This document shows, piece by piece, positions 50,517 to 63,599 of a DNA stretch of 64,000 nt (position 1 is the first letter of the stretch; each line of letters starts with the position of its first letter). Both the position numbers and the translations under genes were made by a program. The notes under the pieces were generated by a model that was not told the origin of the DNA, made no database searches, and saw nothing but the letters and a program-made list of their open reading frames with translations. This DNA is from Kingdonia uniflora. Taxonomy: Eukaryota > Streptophyta > Magnoliopsida > Ranunculales > Circaeasteraceae. Location: assembly GCA_014058105.1 (NCBI GenBank), contig JACGCM010001844.1, forward strand, positions 2,542,001 to 2,606,000, read 5' to 3'.

Positions 50517-53500
50517 ATGGGGTGCCTAGTATCTCGCTTAGCTGCAAAGTTGGCATTCTTCCCACCTCGACCACCCACTTACCAACTCCAATCTCAAAAC
50601 CAGAGCAATTTAATGGTGATTTCTTCCTCTGTACCTCCAGACGACAACTCAATGGATGTAAGAACACTAGTAACAAATCGAGGGAATAAGATTGTTGTCT
50701 TCTATTTGAGAAACCCACTTGCGAGATTGACTCTACTTTACTCTCATGGGAATGCTGCTGATCTTGGGCAACTCTATGATCTGTTTGTCCAGCTCAAGAT
50801 TAATCTCAAAGTTAATCTCATGGGGTAATTTAATTTCTCTTTTTTATCACTAATTTTAGTAGTTTAAGTGGGGTTGATTTGGGGTGTTTTTAATCTCATG
50901 GGGTTGATGAAAATGTGAATAACTCTAGTGAGTTTTTTGTGGTAATTTTTCTTTTTTTGATAATGGGGTTTGTGATTTTTACCTGTTTATTACATGTGGG
51001 ATCTAATGGGATTTTACTTTCACTTGATGGGGGTTTTATGGTAAATTTTATGGGGTTTTTTTTAGTGTGATTAGTTGTTTTTGCTGATATTCCTTTTGTG
51101 GGATTTTATTTGTTTTGTTTCTTTATTGGTCTAAAGATTCATCTTTTAAGATTGGGTATTTTGTTGGGTTTAGAGTTCTGTCATGGTCATGAGCTATCTA
51201 CTTTATCTTGTGGCTGTTTGGATCACTTTTTGGGTGTCTGAAGAAGGGGGACATTACAGTTTCCCATCTTTATCTTAGGGGATCTGTTGGGGATTTACTT
51301 TCTATTTTTTTTACTTGATGTTTCATTTGTGTTGGGGTAAATTTAAAATGTAATTTCTGAGGGAAATTAGGAAATTAAATTTACTTCTCCCATTTATTAT
51401 TTACCTTGTGGATTTTGGTGGTAGTAGATTTATCTACGTTTTAATATGTCAACTTTTTAGATTTGTGAATATGCAGATTTCACAAGTACTCTGCAATGCT
51501 TAGTTGAATTACAATTGGTTAATTTTTCTGTGTCCTCGTTTAGAGGCAAATCCTTTTTACACTTAATTTCTTAGTTATTAGTTATGGAAATATGTTTGAC
51601 TGATCGTATTGATCTGAAGCTGTACAATGTTTTGATCCTAAACCCGGATGTTGTTTTGCAGATATGACTACTCTGGATATGGAGCCTCTACTGGTAAGGT
51701 AGGCCCTTACTCTACTCTTTGTCAAATTATGTATTCTTAGTCGAAGTTTGTAGTTTATGTAGTTTAGTTGCTTCAGATCAAGGTTTTAAATTTCTTTATC
51801 GCTCATTTCATTTTCTGAGATGTCGGCGATACAACCGATATATCGGGCGACATCTGCACAAAATGACATTCGATCTAAAGTACGGAGAATGTCGGTTTGG
51901 TGACTCATATATCGAATATATTGGCTAAATGTCAGTAATATCAGCGATTTATCATGGATATCGCTGATTTGTCGGGAAAGTCAAACGAATATATTTTTTC
52001 CCCTAATTATTATAAAGTGTTAATGGAAGTACGTGTAGTAAAATTGATGATAACTCAATTATACCTACTTGCAATGAACAAACTATAGATGATTTAAGAT
52101 TTTGGAAGTTAGTAAAATATATACATTTTGTTTTAGTAGTGGGATAACTGAGAAGTTAGTAATTTTAGATGTGGTAAAAGTTCTAAAAAAATATTAAAGT
52201 GGAAAATTTTGTTTTGTATCGCCCGACATATCTTAAAATGTCGGCAATATCTTTCGATATTTCTCGATATCTCACGATACACCTCGATATATCACGATAT
52301 ATCGGGATATGTCAGGTGATACATAACATTACCATCCCGGTACGATATTTTTAGCGACATTAGGTGTCGCCCCTTTCTAAAAGCCGAGATATCGGCGTGT
52401 CGGCCGATATTTAAAACCATGCTTCAGATATAACCCTTTAATTGTCACTAATTAAGTTTCATGTTTTGAAATAATTTTTGTGTCTAATACACATCGGCTC
52501 ATATCAGAAGGGTATGGATGGTTCACCTTGGGGGGTTGGCGGTCCACAATTTTATGAATCCATCACCTGTGAACTTTATCTTGACTACTATTATCAAATT
52601 AAGTAATCATTTTGCATGACCTTATTACGTTTGAGATAATAATTGACTGTTCGAAAGAAGTGTATATACATTTGTCTTTGGAAAACTTAATCTCTCTCTT
52701 TCTCTTTATGTATCACCCTCAGATTCCACTTCCACTCACACTTCATTGATCTGACGAAGTTTGTTACTCACCGTCAGTGTCTCATAAGGACTGATCTGAT
52801 GAGTGTTGTTGTAGCTGAGGAGATTTTGGTACTAATAAAAAAAAAAAGGAGGTAGTAATTGAAATGGTGAATGTAGCTTCCCTCCACACGTGTTTCTTGA
52901 ACTGATAATATGCCAATATGCTGTTGTTTGGGAGACACCATAGTCACAAATTCGGGAATTGCAAAAGCGCAATTCTTAAAAAGTGGAGAATGCTCTACAA
53001 ATTCGGATATAATTGTGAAAAACTGAAAATTTTCAGCTAGAATCATAAATAAAGGATTCTTAGTTGAAACTTGAAAGAAATGTCTTAACCCCGGACATAT
53101 CGGTTATAGTCTAAAAAAAATAAAAGAGAGATGGAAGGAAAACATTAATAAAGTGGCATATACATCGATGACAGAGGCGTAGGAATAAAATACTCAATTA
53201 CAAAATGTCCAAAAAAAGAAGAAGCATTTAGTTCGTTATTTAATCCGTCCAATCCTGTATTAATTCGATAATTGTTCAGCAGTTTGTAGAATCAAAAGAT
53301 TTGTTTATAGTATCCTATTTTTGAAGTTTCTTTTTTTGTTGGGAAATCTAGAATTTTACACTATTGCTTTTTAATTGAATCCAGCCAAGCGAATACGATA
53401 CTTATGCGGACATAGAAGCAGTATACGAGTGCCTTGAGACTGAGTACGGAGTTAGCCAGGAAGACTTGATTTTGTATGGGCAATCTGTCGGGAGTGGGCC

Positions 53501-56500
53501 TACTCTGCACTTGGCTGCTAGGTTGCCAAGGCTGAGAGGTGTAGTTTTACATAGTGCCATTCTTTCCGGCCTTCGTGTGCTTTGTCATTCAAAGTTCACT
53601 CTATGCTTTGACATCTATAAAGTAAGTTGCTCATCGTTCGGTATTTAAGTTGATAGAAGAGATTCTGTGTCATGGAATACGTTGAATTTCCTTGAATATA
53701 ATTGATTGCATTGTTAGATTCATGTACTAAACAAGTCTATTCTGGTGAATCTTGTTTTGGAGAAATATTTTGACTTTGACGTAATTAAATGATTGAAATT
53801 AGCCTTTGACACATTTTTATGAACGGAATTTGACCTACTCCCTTGTAAACTTTCAACTTTGACTGCCACTCATTTGGTAGGGATGTCTGGCTTTTGACTT
53901 CAAACTATGTGATCAGAATTAAGCTTTTACCCCAATAATGCACCGTCCAGATGAGCTAAATTGGGGTGGTGGGTTGGTTAAATCATAAATGAAAAATATA
54001 CTTTTGAGGGATTAAATATAATTTCGATCTTATAGTAAATGTCAGAGTTACGATGTCAATTTCTTCTAGATATACATAAAATCACATATTAGTCCAGCTT
54101 GTATAAGCATATATGTTTTGGAAATAGGGAGCTGCTTTCGCCAGTCACAGCTTCTACCATTTCCCACCCAATAGAACTTTCAACCGAAAAATCTTTGTAA
54201 CTGTAGGACGAAAAAGCGGCTGAAAGTTAGTTCTTAAGGCCAGCAGAGTGGCCAAAGTTGTATCTGGGTGGGAAGCGGTAATTTCTGTGGATGACAAAAG
54301 CAGCTCCCTAAGAATATTTAAGTTTTTTAATCCATGTGCCATTGATGGTTACAAGGTGTGCACAAGTGCTACGCTAGATTTTTTTTTCTTCGTTCGGGTA
54401 AGTTATTTTTTAGTTACTAAGTAAAATCGCTCTATTGCAGAACATCAACAAAATCCAAAAGGTGAAGTGCTCGGTGCTTGTTATACATGTAAGTACTTCC
54501 TTGGATCTTTACGTTTTACCGAATCTTCATAGCTTGAATGTTTGATTATAACTTTAGAGCGAGCTCAGAAATACCAAATACGCTGTTCCGTGAAGGGAAG
54601 AGAGACAATAACAGTCTCTATCAGGAATAAGACAATGCTTAAAGGGATGCAAGAGGATAAATATAATCCCAAGGAGGAGACACTGTTTAGACAAAAGAAC
54701 AGGAAGGTGTTAGGGAAATAGCAGGTTGATTTGTATGGAGGAAGTAGGATAAGGTACAAAATCAAAGAAATTAAAACTCTGATTTTGTTCTTAGTTGCCC
54801 CTTAAGTTCTTTCATGGAATGTGAGGGGATTAGGAAGTCACGAAAAACAGATATCTGATCAAGGATTTAAATGAAAAGAGGAAAGATAGATTTAGTGGAG
54901 CTCCAGGTGAAGCTGGAAATGATGAATGTGATGTTTTTTTGGGAAAATAAACTTCCTCTTTATTTAATATCGTGAAGGATCGTCCATTGCAAGATAAACG
55001 TAGAGTGGTTAGTAATATATAGTCTTTACGATTGTAGGTGTTAATATCGTGGGGACCACGAGGCGATGTTTATATAGAGGGTACTAACGTACAGAGAATT
55101 AACTTGGATGGATTTTGTGTATTTGGTGATAGGATGATATTAGATGGTTTTATGTTCCATTTATTGGAGTGTGGCTGAAGGGTTTGAGAGTAGATTTTGC
55201 AGTATCAGTGTGTTGTAAATGTCTTGCAATTAACATGGAGTTTGTTTTCTCGGAACTATTTGGCCCCTACAAGAATAGTCTTTGCAGATTTATTTTTTTC
55301 TGAACTCAAGTGTTGTAAGTGGGAGATACACCATGATACACATCTGAAAGGTTTAACTTAGCCACATTGTTTCTAAATTGAGGATACTATGGCCCTACAT
55401 GGCCCACAACACATCACAAACGTTTATGCTCTTTTGTTGTGCCTTTGTCCTCTTCTTTGCTGGATGCTTTTGACTTCACAGGGTGGGTCAGAGTAGACAT
55501 ATTTTGTGTTGCTGATGATATCTGGTATTGACATCTGCTTCATAACTGTCCCCAAAGATTACAACTCCAGCAAAGAACAGATTCCAACCTGATAAGCTGG
55601 CTTTTGCTACTGCTCTTAAGTGGTTAGCTTTGTTATTTTTGTTTTTGTCTATTTCAGAGGTTGCCTTAGTCGTCCCACTTTTGTTTGTTTGTTGTAGCCT
55701 CTCTTCTTTCTAAATTATAAATTTGTACATTTATCAGTAACAAATTAATATATGATAATTAATGTCAGAGGGGTGAAGAACTTGGTGCTATACCAACCAC
55801 TCATGCACTAGCGTTGCTTAAGAGGTTTTGGGTGTTTTTCATTGAACCAGCACGTTTGAGTAGGACACATTTCATTGAATAGGCAGGAGTGATCTGGATT
55901 GTGCCAAATTCAGTTGGTAGTTTGTTGTTGGTAAAAGTTACAATTGTCTCCTAGGGGAAGGTTTCTGTGGATATTACTCTTAGTAGTTTGTGGGAGTATC
56001 TGGTTCTGGGTTGTGAGAACCAACTGGATATCTAGAGAGAGAGGCAACATTTCCTTGAAGGTGAAAGGTTTACTATTTATTTGAAAGTTTCTTAAGGGGT
56101 GTAGAGGTACTGTTTGTGGGAGTTTGGAGGAATTTAAGCTTTACTCACACATGATTGAGGGGTCATTAGACCCGTTTGTTCCACTGTTGCAGTATCTCAG
56201 GCCACATAGTGGCCATCATATGCTATCCTCGGTATATTTGGGATGACCTTGATCTTTGGCAACTTCTTATAGTCTGTCTGATTTGTCTTATATTTATTGT
56301 ATATAGGTAAATAATTAATATGACTTGACACTCTTTAGTTTGGTGAGATGTTTGGCCGACTGTCCACCCTTGCTTGATAGAAGCCAACAGTGGAAGAAAT
56401 TGAAAGTTGTATGTAGATCCATGATTGTAAGTCTCAGTTTTGGGACCAGGATCACCACTGCCAATATCCATATAATCCAGCCACTGCCAATTCCCATATA

Positions 56501-57682
56501 ATCCAGCTGATACCTATCCAACTTAGGTTATCTGAGGCAATCCGAAATGATCCAGGCGGAGTGTAACATAAATTAACCATGTCTTCGAGACGACCAAACC
56601 TGGAAGAAAACCAAATTCAAAGAGCTTTGATTTAAATCACCAATTCCTAGTCAACTCGTGTAAGGCGTTCAGGTTGAGTGTTACCGATCCAGATGGCCAT
56701 ACATACTAAGAATCGGGCAGGACCAAGCCAATCCCTTCGTATCTCATTAGACAAAAATATCTTCTAGCCTTTAGAAAATGTTGTAATGTATAATGCAGGA
56801 ACCTATGTGATCAAATCACACCAGTTTTAGGTAACCATCAAGACGAATTGAAAACTATTTTAAATCATAGGAGACCCTTAAAATCTCAAACCTTTTTATT
56901 CAAGCAAACTTCATCAGAAATGTTTTTAATATTTGATCTTCTTATTTTCTAGTTTTGGTGTATCATAAAGTATGGGTTTCTCATAAGATGCGGGTCAAAA
57001 GAGTACACCTGAAATTTATTTCGTTTTGGCTTCAATAAGAAACGTGTAGTGTATCGTAAGATACTACAACCCGTATTTATAAATCAGTTATTTAACTGCA
57101 ATTCGGGATTAAATCTCTGTCCTTAATTGCATGCTACATCCGGTAGGGTAGCTATAATATATCGTATTTGCCAAACCCATTTGTAGTTGTGATATGTTAA
57201 CCTTGGTTTCCAAGTCAGCTAAAATTGTTCTGTTTTCTTAAATACAAATGTTCTTGTGTCTAAACTGAATGATGTATGGACATTTTACACAGGGTACAGA
57301 AGATGATGTAGTAAATTGGTTTCACGGGAATGGACTATGGCAATTGGCAAGAGAACCATACGAGCCCCTGTGGATTAAGGGAGGCGGACACTGCAACTTG
57401 GAGCTTTACCCGGATTACATTCGTCACCTTTGCAAGTACATCCACGATATGGAGAATTTAACTACACAGATCCGCCTAAAAAAGATCCGTCAAAGTGTCC
57501 ATCTTAAACCTGCGAGCTCTAATACTACTACCACCAACAATAAGAGTAGTACTAACAAGTGCTGTAGTTGTAGTTGTAGCTGTAGAGTTAGATGCCGGCG
57601 ACCTAAGTGCTTCAAATGCTCAAAACTGAGGTGCTTCAAATGCTCAAAACCGAGGTGCATTAAATTTTTCTGTTGGAGGTAG
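50517..57682 (+). CDS. ABHD17-like alpha/beta hydrolase (predicted S-depalmitoylase)
   Basis: Five exons join in phase: 50517-50824, 51662-51698, 53385-53621, 54441-54488 and 57293-57682, coding 339 residues. The start [17 protein letters not shown] is the conserved Cys-bearing head by which this family is lipid-anchored; an in-frame ATG 15 bases upstream would hide it. [10 protein letters not shown] gives the oxyanion region, GQSVGSGP the nucleophile (Ser149), GTEDD the acid (Asp214) and [10 protein letters not shown] the base (His243), so the triad is complete. The family removes palmitate from membrane proteins in animals; plant substrates are little known. Exon 3 ends [14 protein letters not shown], where relatives usually have a Tyr-Pro-Val-Lys-Arg-type stretch, so the region is diverged. 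The tail is very Cys-rich with CFKCSK repeated in a 24-base tandem duplication. Confidence 0.92.
51779..52421. mobile_element. hAT-type MITE in hydrolase intron 2 with 8-bp target duplication
   Basis: Ends CAAGGTTTTAAAT and ATTTAAAACCATG are inverted repeats. The flanks cttcagat (51771-51778 and 52422-52429) are identical. The 643-bp body has no gene and is full of CGATAT/ATATCG repeats, densest at 52240-52325. Confidence 0.85.
54127..54308. mobile_element. Small MITE in hydrolase intron 3 with TA duplication
   Basis: 182 bp with inverted ends of about 45 bp: GGGAGCTGCTTTCGCCAGTC at left, and its near-inverse ending GCAGCTCCC at right. The TTTCCCACCCA/TGGGTGGGAA inner parts also pair. TA flanks each side, as in Tc1/mariner-type MITEs. 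Confidence 0.8.
54800..55150 (+). pseudogene. LINE endonuclease N-terminal fragment in hydrolase intron 4
   Basis: Plus-strand text [13 protein letters not shown] (from about 54812) is the hallmark start of the endonuclease in plant LINEs. It loses frame quickly, and only scattered residues follow. The rest of intron 4 (54489-57292) shows no other gene. Confidence 0.6.
56455..56506. repeat. 26-bp direct repeat, two copies
   Basis: CCACTGCCAATATCCATATA plus AATCCAG, followed at once by a second copy with two changes near its middle. It lies within intron 4 of the hydrolase. Confidence 0.8.
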
Positions 57683-58996
57683 TTTTTCCCAGGGGTGTTG
57701 ACGATGAGGTTAACTAGTGTTTGTACAGGAATTGTTGAATCAAGCAAGTTCGATGTTGTAAGAAAAATAACTGCATTGGATGAGTGGCAGTTCTGATTTT
57801 TATTTGTTTAGATTTGTTGGTAAAAACTTGTTCAGTACAATATTTGGTGACTTTTCTTGTGGGTGTAGTATTGTTGTTGTAGGTTTGTCTTTCCGGGAAC
57901 TAATATTGCTGTGAAAAGTTATTTGATGGTTTATATTTGAAGCATTTGTCTTGATCTTCTTTCGAGTAGCTATTATGGCATCCCTTGTTTAGTTTCTCTT
58001 AAGGATTGTTTTCCGGCCCCATCATCAAATGTCTCATTTCAAAACAAATGAGAAGAGTAGTCCCAGGATTTTATATTTTGAGTCATTGGCCTTTACGTGT
58101 GTGGACTCAACAAATGAATTTCAATAGTAACAAATATTTAAAATACTAATTTAGGACATTGAATTTCCCGGCAGGCAGGCACGACGTCGTCAAAACTCAA
58201 ATGCATGTGATGGTCACGTGCTTTGATATATAAGTGGGTCCCGCACGAATTAGTCTCACTTTTAAGACGTGTGAGCAATGAAGTGAAAAAGAATTGGTAT
58301 TTTGGGCAGGTGGGCACGCGGTTCAAAGACGCTACATTCCCCCGCCTGTTTTGTCTAAATACGAATGCTTCTTTTTCACTCAATACCCTCAAACTTCATT
58401 TTAATTACCAATTAATCATAACTCAACATAACATAAAAGTATACTGGAATCAATTGCATATTGTTTTGGTCTAATAGATTATTATTTTAAGAGAGAAGTT
58501 GTGACGGGAGAGAGAGATGTCATGTGTATTAAAAAGTTTTGTTGGGCACTTAACGATCCAGTGCCTAAGAAATGGTGTGGAGGTACGTAAACAATCTATG
58601 GAGTATAGAGTAACCCAAGCTTAAAAGCCCATTTTGCATAAGATTTACAATTAATTGTGAAATTTGTAAGGCAGATTAGAACCTTGTTCCTTCCTAGCAC
58701 AAATACATGAAAATTGATACAACACGTTATGGGAGAAAATAGTCTTCTCCAGCTATTTAAATCCTCAAATCTAGCCAGCCCCTTTGTCTCTCTCCTAAAA
58801 ACCCTTATGTGTGTGTCTGAAACAGAGCATTCATGGTGAGACGGCAACACACTGTAAGTTTGTTTAAACTAAGAAAGTGATGATGTCTTCTTAGTTGGAC
58901 ATTCATGACCCAGTCCCTGTTTTGAAATCCATTGTTTTAAAGCATCTCTCTCTACCCCTTTGTGTAGATATTTCTCTTCAGTTTCAAGCTGTTAGA
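57683..58996 (+). promoter_or_regulatory. Intergenic region and CSLD upstream sequence
   Basis: No gene. A G-box CACGTG at 58215-58220 with TATATAA at 58227-58233, and a second TATA-like TATTTAA at 58754-58760, are candidate promoter parts. A GTAAGT donor near 58853 and a TTTCTCTTCAG acceptor at about 58979 could mark a short leader intron, which would remove the ATGs at 58805 and 58895. Confidence 0.45.
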
Positions 58997-61900
58997 ATGG
59001 CCTCTAAGTCCTTTAGAGGAACCCGATCGTCCCTTTCTGCGTCTTCGGACTTGGACGATACAAATCGTAATACCAGTAATGCTGATAGACCGCCGTACCC
59101 GCCAACTGTGACGTTTGGGAGGAGGACATCGTCGGGGCGGTATATGAGCTACTCTAGGGATGATCTCGAGAGCGAGTTGGGGAGCACTGAGTTTTCAAAC
59201 TATACAGTTCATATTCCTCCGACCCCTGATAACAACCCTATGGATCCTTCCATTTCACAGAAGGTTGAAGAACAGTATGTTTCAAATTCATTGTTTACCG
59301 GTGGGTTCAACAGTGTTACTAGAGCTCATTTGATGGATAAGGTGATGGAATCTGAGTCCACTCATCCGCAAATGGCGGGATCCAAAGGATCCAGTTGTGC
59401 GATTCCAGGTTGTGATGCCAAAGTTATGAGTGATGAGAGGGGCGTTGATATTTTGCCTTGTGAGTGTGATTTCAAAATTTGTAGGGATTGTTATGTTGAT
59501 GCAGTTAAAACCGGTGGTGGGATTTGTGCTGGGTGTAAGGATCCTTATAAGGTTGCTGATTTAGATGAAGTGGCTGGTGGGATTACACCACGTCACCATT
59601 TGTCGTTGCCCCCAGCTGTGGGAATGTCTAAGATGGAGAGGAGGCTGTCCTTGATGAAGTCTACTAACAAGTCTGTATTAATGAGGAGCCAAACTGGGGA
59701 TTTTGATCATAACCGATGGTTGTTTGAGACAAAGGGTACCTATGGATATGGAAATGCTATATGGCCAAAGGAGAATAATGGAGCTAACGAGCCGACCGAA
59801 CTTGTTAGTAAACCTTGGAGGCCACTTACTCGGAAGTTGAGGATTCCTGCTGCTATTCTCAGCCCATATAGGTATAATTTACAGCACATTTAATTGGTTT
59901 TGTTTGCTTGAATTTGATGATGATCTTCATATTTCTAAAACAATGGAATTTTCGAGTATAAGATCAGCGTTTTGCATTTTTGTTTTAGATCTCAGTGCAC
60001 ATGAATACGGGGTTCAATGGGATATGAATTCTGTAGTTATTAGTGGCTTATTACTTCTTAATCTCTCTCTATTTGATGAATATAATTGTTTGCTTAGATT
60101 TTCTTCTATACATGTTTTTGAAAACTTTCACGTTTGATTGAGTTTGCGGTCAGCATTGCCAACTTACATTTTCACTAGAGAGTTTAGAAATCAAGGAAAC
60201 TTGGTTTTATGTAGGGCTTTGAATAACGTGGTTGGTATTTTAAATTGCCTGCATATCCATATTTGATATAATTGGTGTTATTGGGCGTAAAAGATGGATC
60301 GGTACCCCCTCAGTGTTTCTATGTTTTAATGGGATCTTGTATGTCAGACTTAACTGAATCTAGGTCGATTATATTTATGATGCAAAAGTATCATAATCTC
60401 TATAGATCGGGTTAGGTAGAATTCAGATACAAATATAATTTTGACTTGATTACTTTTATTCTGTCTGAAAGATGGACCCATATTCCACTGAATTTATATT
60501 GGTGGTTTAGGGATATGACTTATGAGGTACCAGGTTAAGATTATCGAAACTTTAACTTCTATTCCAGGTGGTTGTTTTTGGATTCCGAAAGTATGGACAA
60601 TAACCCCAACAATTAGATTTAGACCATTTTGATTACTCTTGTATTCAATAATAAACGATGACTAAGCTCTGTAGAGATAGTAGTTGTTAATGTGAAAATC
60701 ATCGATCCCTTCGAATAAAAGTAGCCATCTTGCACAAACTCTATTGGCCAAAACAATTTTGCACTGGACACACCGGCAGTTTTGATAAATGAGTAAAAGT
60801 AGCGTGTTCTGTAACCAAAAAATATTTGCCAGCATCTTTCTCAGCCTTTTCCCACTAATATCTATATATTCGAAGTATAAAGCCATAATTAGAATCATAC
60901 ATTTTGAGTGATTTATTTATGGAGAAAATTGGACAAAACCCATACATTATAGCATCGATAAGGACTCCGGTTGGTCAACCGGATTTACTTAATTTAAAAT
61001 CCAACTATACCCGTTTTCACCGAGATACGTATTAAGTTTAAACTCATAATTGTAAACATATAATGGGAGATGAAAGCAAACATCAGTATACAACAACTCA
61101 ATCCCTCTTTAATCCAGTCCAAAGTTGTTTAGAATGTTTTGTTATGAATTTGTGTTCATTTCGGGAGCGTGGGAGACGAATTGCAGATACAATATTGGGG
61201 GGTTAAATCAAAAGGTTTTTTTTGTTTATGACGGTATGTTGATATTTACACCAAGTCAACTGAGTCCTTCTCGGTCAAATGAGTTTGACTTGATTTTTCA
61301 GGCGAAAATATGGGATCTATTGGCGGATTTCAAGGAATGTGGGGTCAGTGCCAAGTAGATGTTATAATGTGGGGGATTTTAGCTAAAAATTCCTTTATTT
61401 ATGCCTAAAGACATGCAATCTTATATATATGATGGTTAAAGTCATAGAACGGTACTTATGTTTGGGTTGCATGAATTATAACAAGTCATGGGGATGATCT
61501 ATTGCAGTTATTGCAACTGATGATCATGCTAACAGTTTGTTGTGATATTAAGCACGTGATTCATGTGTACTTGGACTATGCAATGCAATTCAGGTCATCT
61601 GTTGAAGATGATAGTCATAAGATCTACAATTTTTAGAAGAATTAGATTAGTTATTGTGAGCAAATAGTAGTATTACTTTAACTTTGTAGGAAGATTATCA
61701 TTTAATTTTTTTGTTCTTTTGTCCTCCTTATGTTATCAAATTTTAGCACATTTTGCGAGTTTTGGCCCCTTTCCGGAATTATCGCCATCTCTCGAATTTG
61801 TGACTGTTTTTAGAGGAAGCGGGCAACTTATAATGCCATTCTGTGCCATAAAATGAAACATATAACAGTATTTTAATGCGATGTTATTATTGTTAAAATG

Positions 61901-63599
61901 AACTAAAAGGACATTCTTTTTTCTTTCTTTCTTTCAGGCTCTTAATTTTTGTCCGAATGGTAGTCCTTGGTTTCTTTCTCATGTGGAGGGTCACACATAA
62001 GAATGAAGATGCAATCTGGCTATGGGGTATGTCTGTGGTTTGTGAACTCTGGTTTGCCTTCTCTTGGCTTTTAGATCAGCTCCCCAAGCTTAACCCAGTA
62101 AACCGTGCTACCGATCTTGCTGTCCTGAAAGAAAAGTTTGAAACACCTGGACCCAACAACCCCACTGGAAAATCTGATCTCCCGGGAATAGATATCTTTG
62201 TTTCCACTGCTGATCCCGAAAAAGAACCACCTCTTGTCACTGCAAACACCATCTTGTCAATCCTTGCTGCGGAATACCCTGTTGAAAAGCTTGCATGCTA
62301 TGTTTCCGATGATGGTGGTGCTCTACTAACTTTTGAAGCCATGGCTGAAGCTGCGAGCTTCGCTAATATTTGGGTCCCATTTTGCCGTAAACATGTAATT
62401 GAGCCAAGAAACCCAGAGTCATACTTTAATTTGAAGAGAGATCCTTACAAGAATAAGGTGAAGCCAGATTTTGTTAAGGACCGTAGGCGGGTTAAGCGTG
62501 AGTATGATGAGTTCAAAGTGAGGATCAATGGATTACCTGATTCTATCCGGCGTCGGTCCGATGCTTATCATGCTCGGGAGGAAATTAAAGCCATGAAGGT
62601 GCAGAGACAAAATGTCACTGATGACCCCATAGAAACTGTAAAGATACCAAAGGCTACTTGGATGGCTGATGGAACGCACTGGCCTGGGACTTGGATGGTT
62701 TCTTCAACTGAGCACTCTAAAGGTGATCATGCTGGTATCATACAGGTACTGACTTGAAATAACCGATATCATTTCAAAAGATAAAGAAAAGTATGCAGTA
62801 GATTGCTTAGGATAGTTTGAATAGAATTTCTCTAAATATATACATGGAATTTTTGTCTGAATGTGGTTCTTTCAATTACAGGTGATGTTGAAGCCTCCCA
62901 GTGACGAACCCCTTCAAGGAGCTTCTGATGATACCATGCTCATCGACATAACCGATGTTGATATCCGTCTGCCGTTATTGGTCTACGTTTCTCGTGAAAA
63001 ACGCCCCGGTTATGATCACAACAAGAAAGCTGGAGCCATGAACGCTTTAGTCCGGGCCTCTGCAATTATGTCCAATGGTCCCTTTATCCTCAACCTTGAC
63101 TGTGACCATTATATCTACAACTCCGAAGCAATGAGGGAAGGGATGTGCTTCATGATGGACCGTGGTGGAGACCGCATATCATACGTACAATTCCCACAAA
63201 GGTTTGAGGGAATTGATCCATCTGATCGATATGCTAATCACAACACGGTCTTTTTCGATGTGAATATGCGGGCCCTTGACGGGCTTCAGGGCCCAGTCTA
63301 TGTTGGAACAGGTTGTCTCTTCCGTAGAATCGCTCTTTATGGGTTCGACCCACCTCGATCAAAAGAGCACCACTCAGGTTTTTGCAGTTGTTGTTTTGGC
63401 CGAAAGGCTGCGGTTTCTTCGACCCCTGAAGAAAACCGGGCCCTTAGAATGGGAGATTCTGATGATGAGGATATGAACATGTCTCTTTTCCCTAAGAAGT
63501 TCGGGAATTCCTCCATCCTTGTAGATTCGATTCCTGTGGCAGAGTTCCAAGGCCGGCCACTCGCTGATCACCCAGCAGTGAAGAATGGACGCCCCCCAG
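58997..63599 (+). CDS. CSLD3: Cellulose synthase-like D protein (CSLD2/CSLD3 type), partial
   Basis: Exons 58997-59871, 61938-62745 and 62882-63599 join in phase and give the first 800 residues; relatives have about 1145, so the gene continues past the window. Seen in order: an N-terminal [20 protein letters not shown] block, a RING-like Cys cluster (C134 to C180), the cytosolic segment [17 protein letters not shown], two membrane helices (about 293-345, [13 protein letters not shown] and [13 protein letters not shown]), then the glycosyltransferase-2 loop with VSDDGG (Asp416/417), [19 protein letters not shown] and LNLDCDHY (Asp634/Asp636). The TED and QxxRW motifs and the C-terminal helices are missing only because the window ends. 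CSLD enzymes make beta-1,4-glucan at the membrane of tip-growing and dividing cells; CSLD3 is needed for root hairs. CSLD2 is the close alternative. Confidence 0.95.
59872..61937. other. CSLD intron 1
   Basis: 2066 bp, GT-AG. It splits an Arg codon (AG then G) just before the first membrane helix and ends in a TTTC-rich tract. No gene or clear mobile element was seen inside. Confidence 0.75.

Noticed and set aside
54154..54342. Minus-strand frame in hydrolase intron 3
   Set aside because: It lies inside a MITE made of inverted repeats, and the frame is chance.
58895..58996. Start of CSLD at the upstream in-frame ATG (34 more residues)
   Set aside because: The family starts with a MAS/MAxK-type head as at 58997, and a likely leader intron would remove the upstream ATG.
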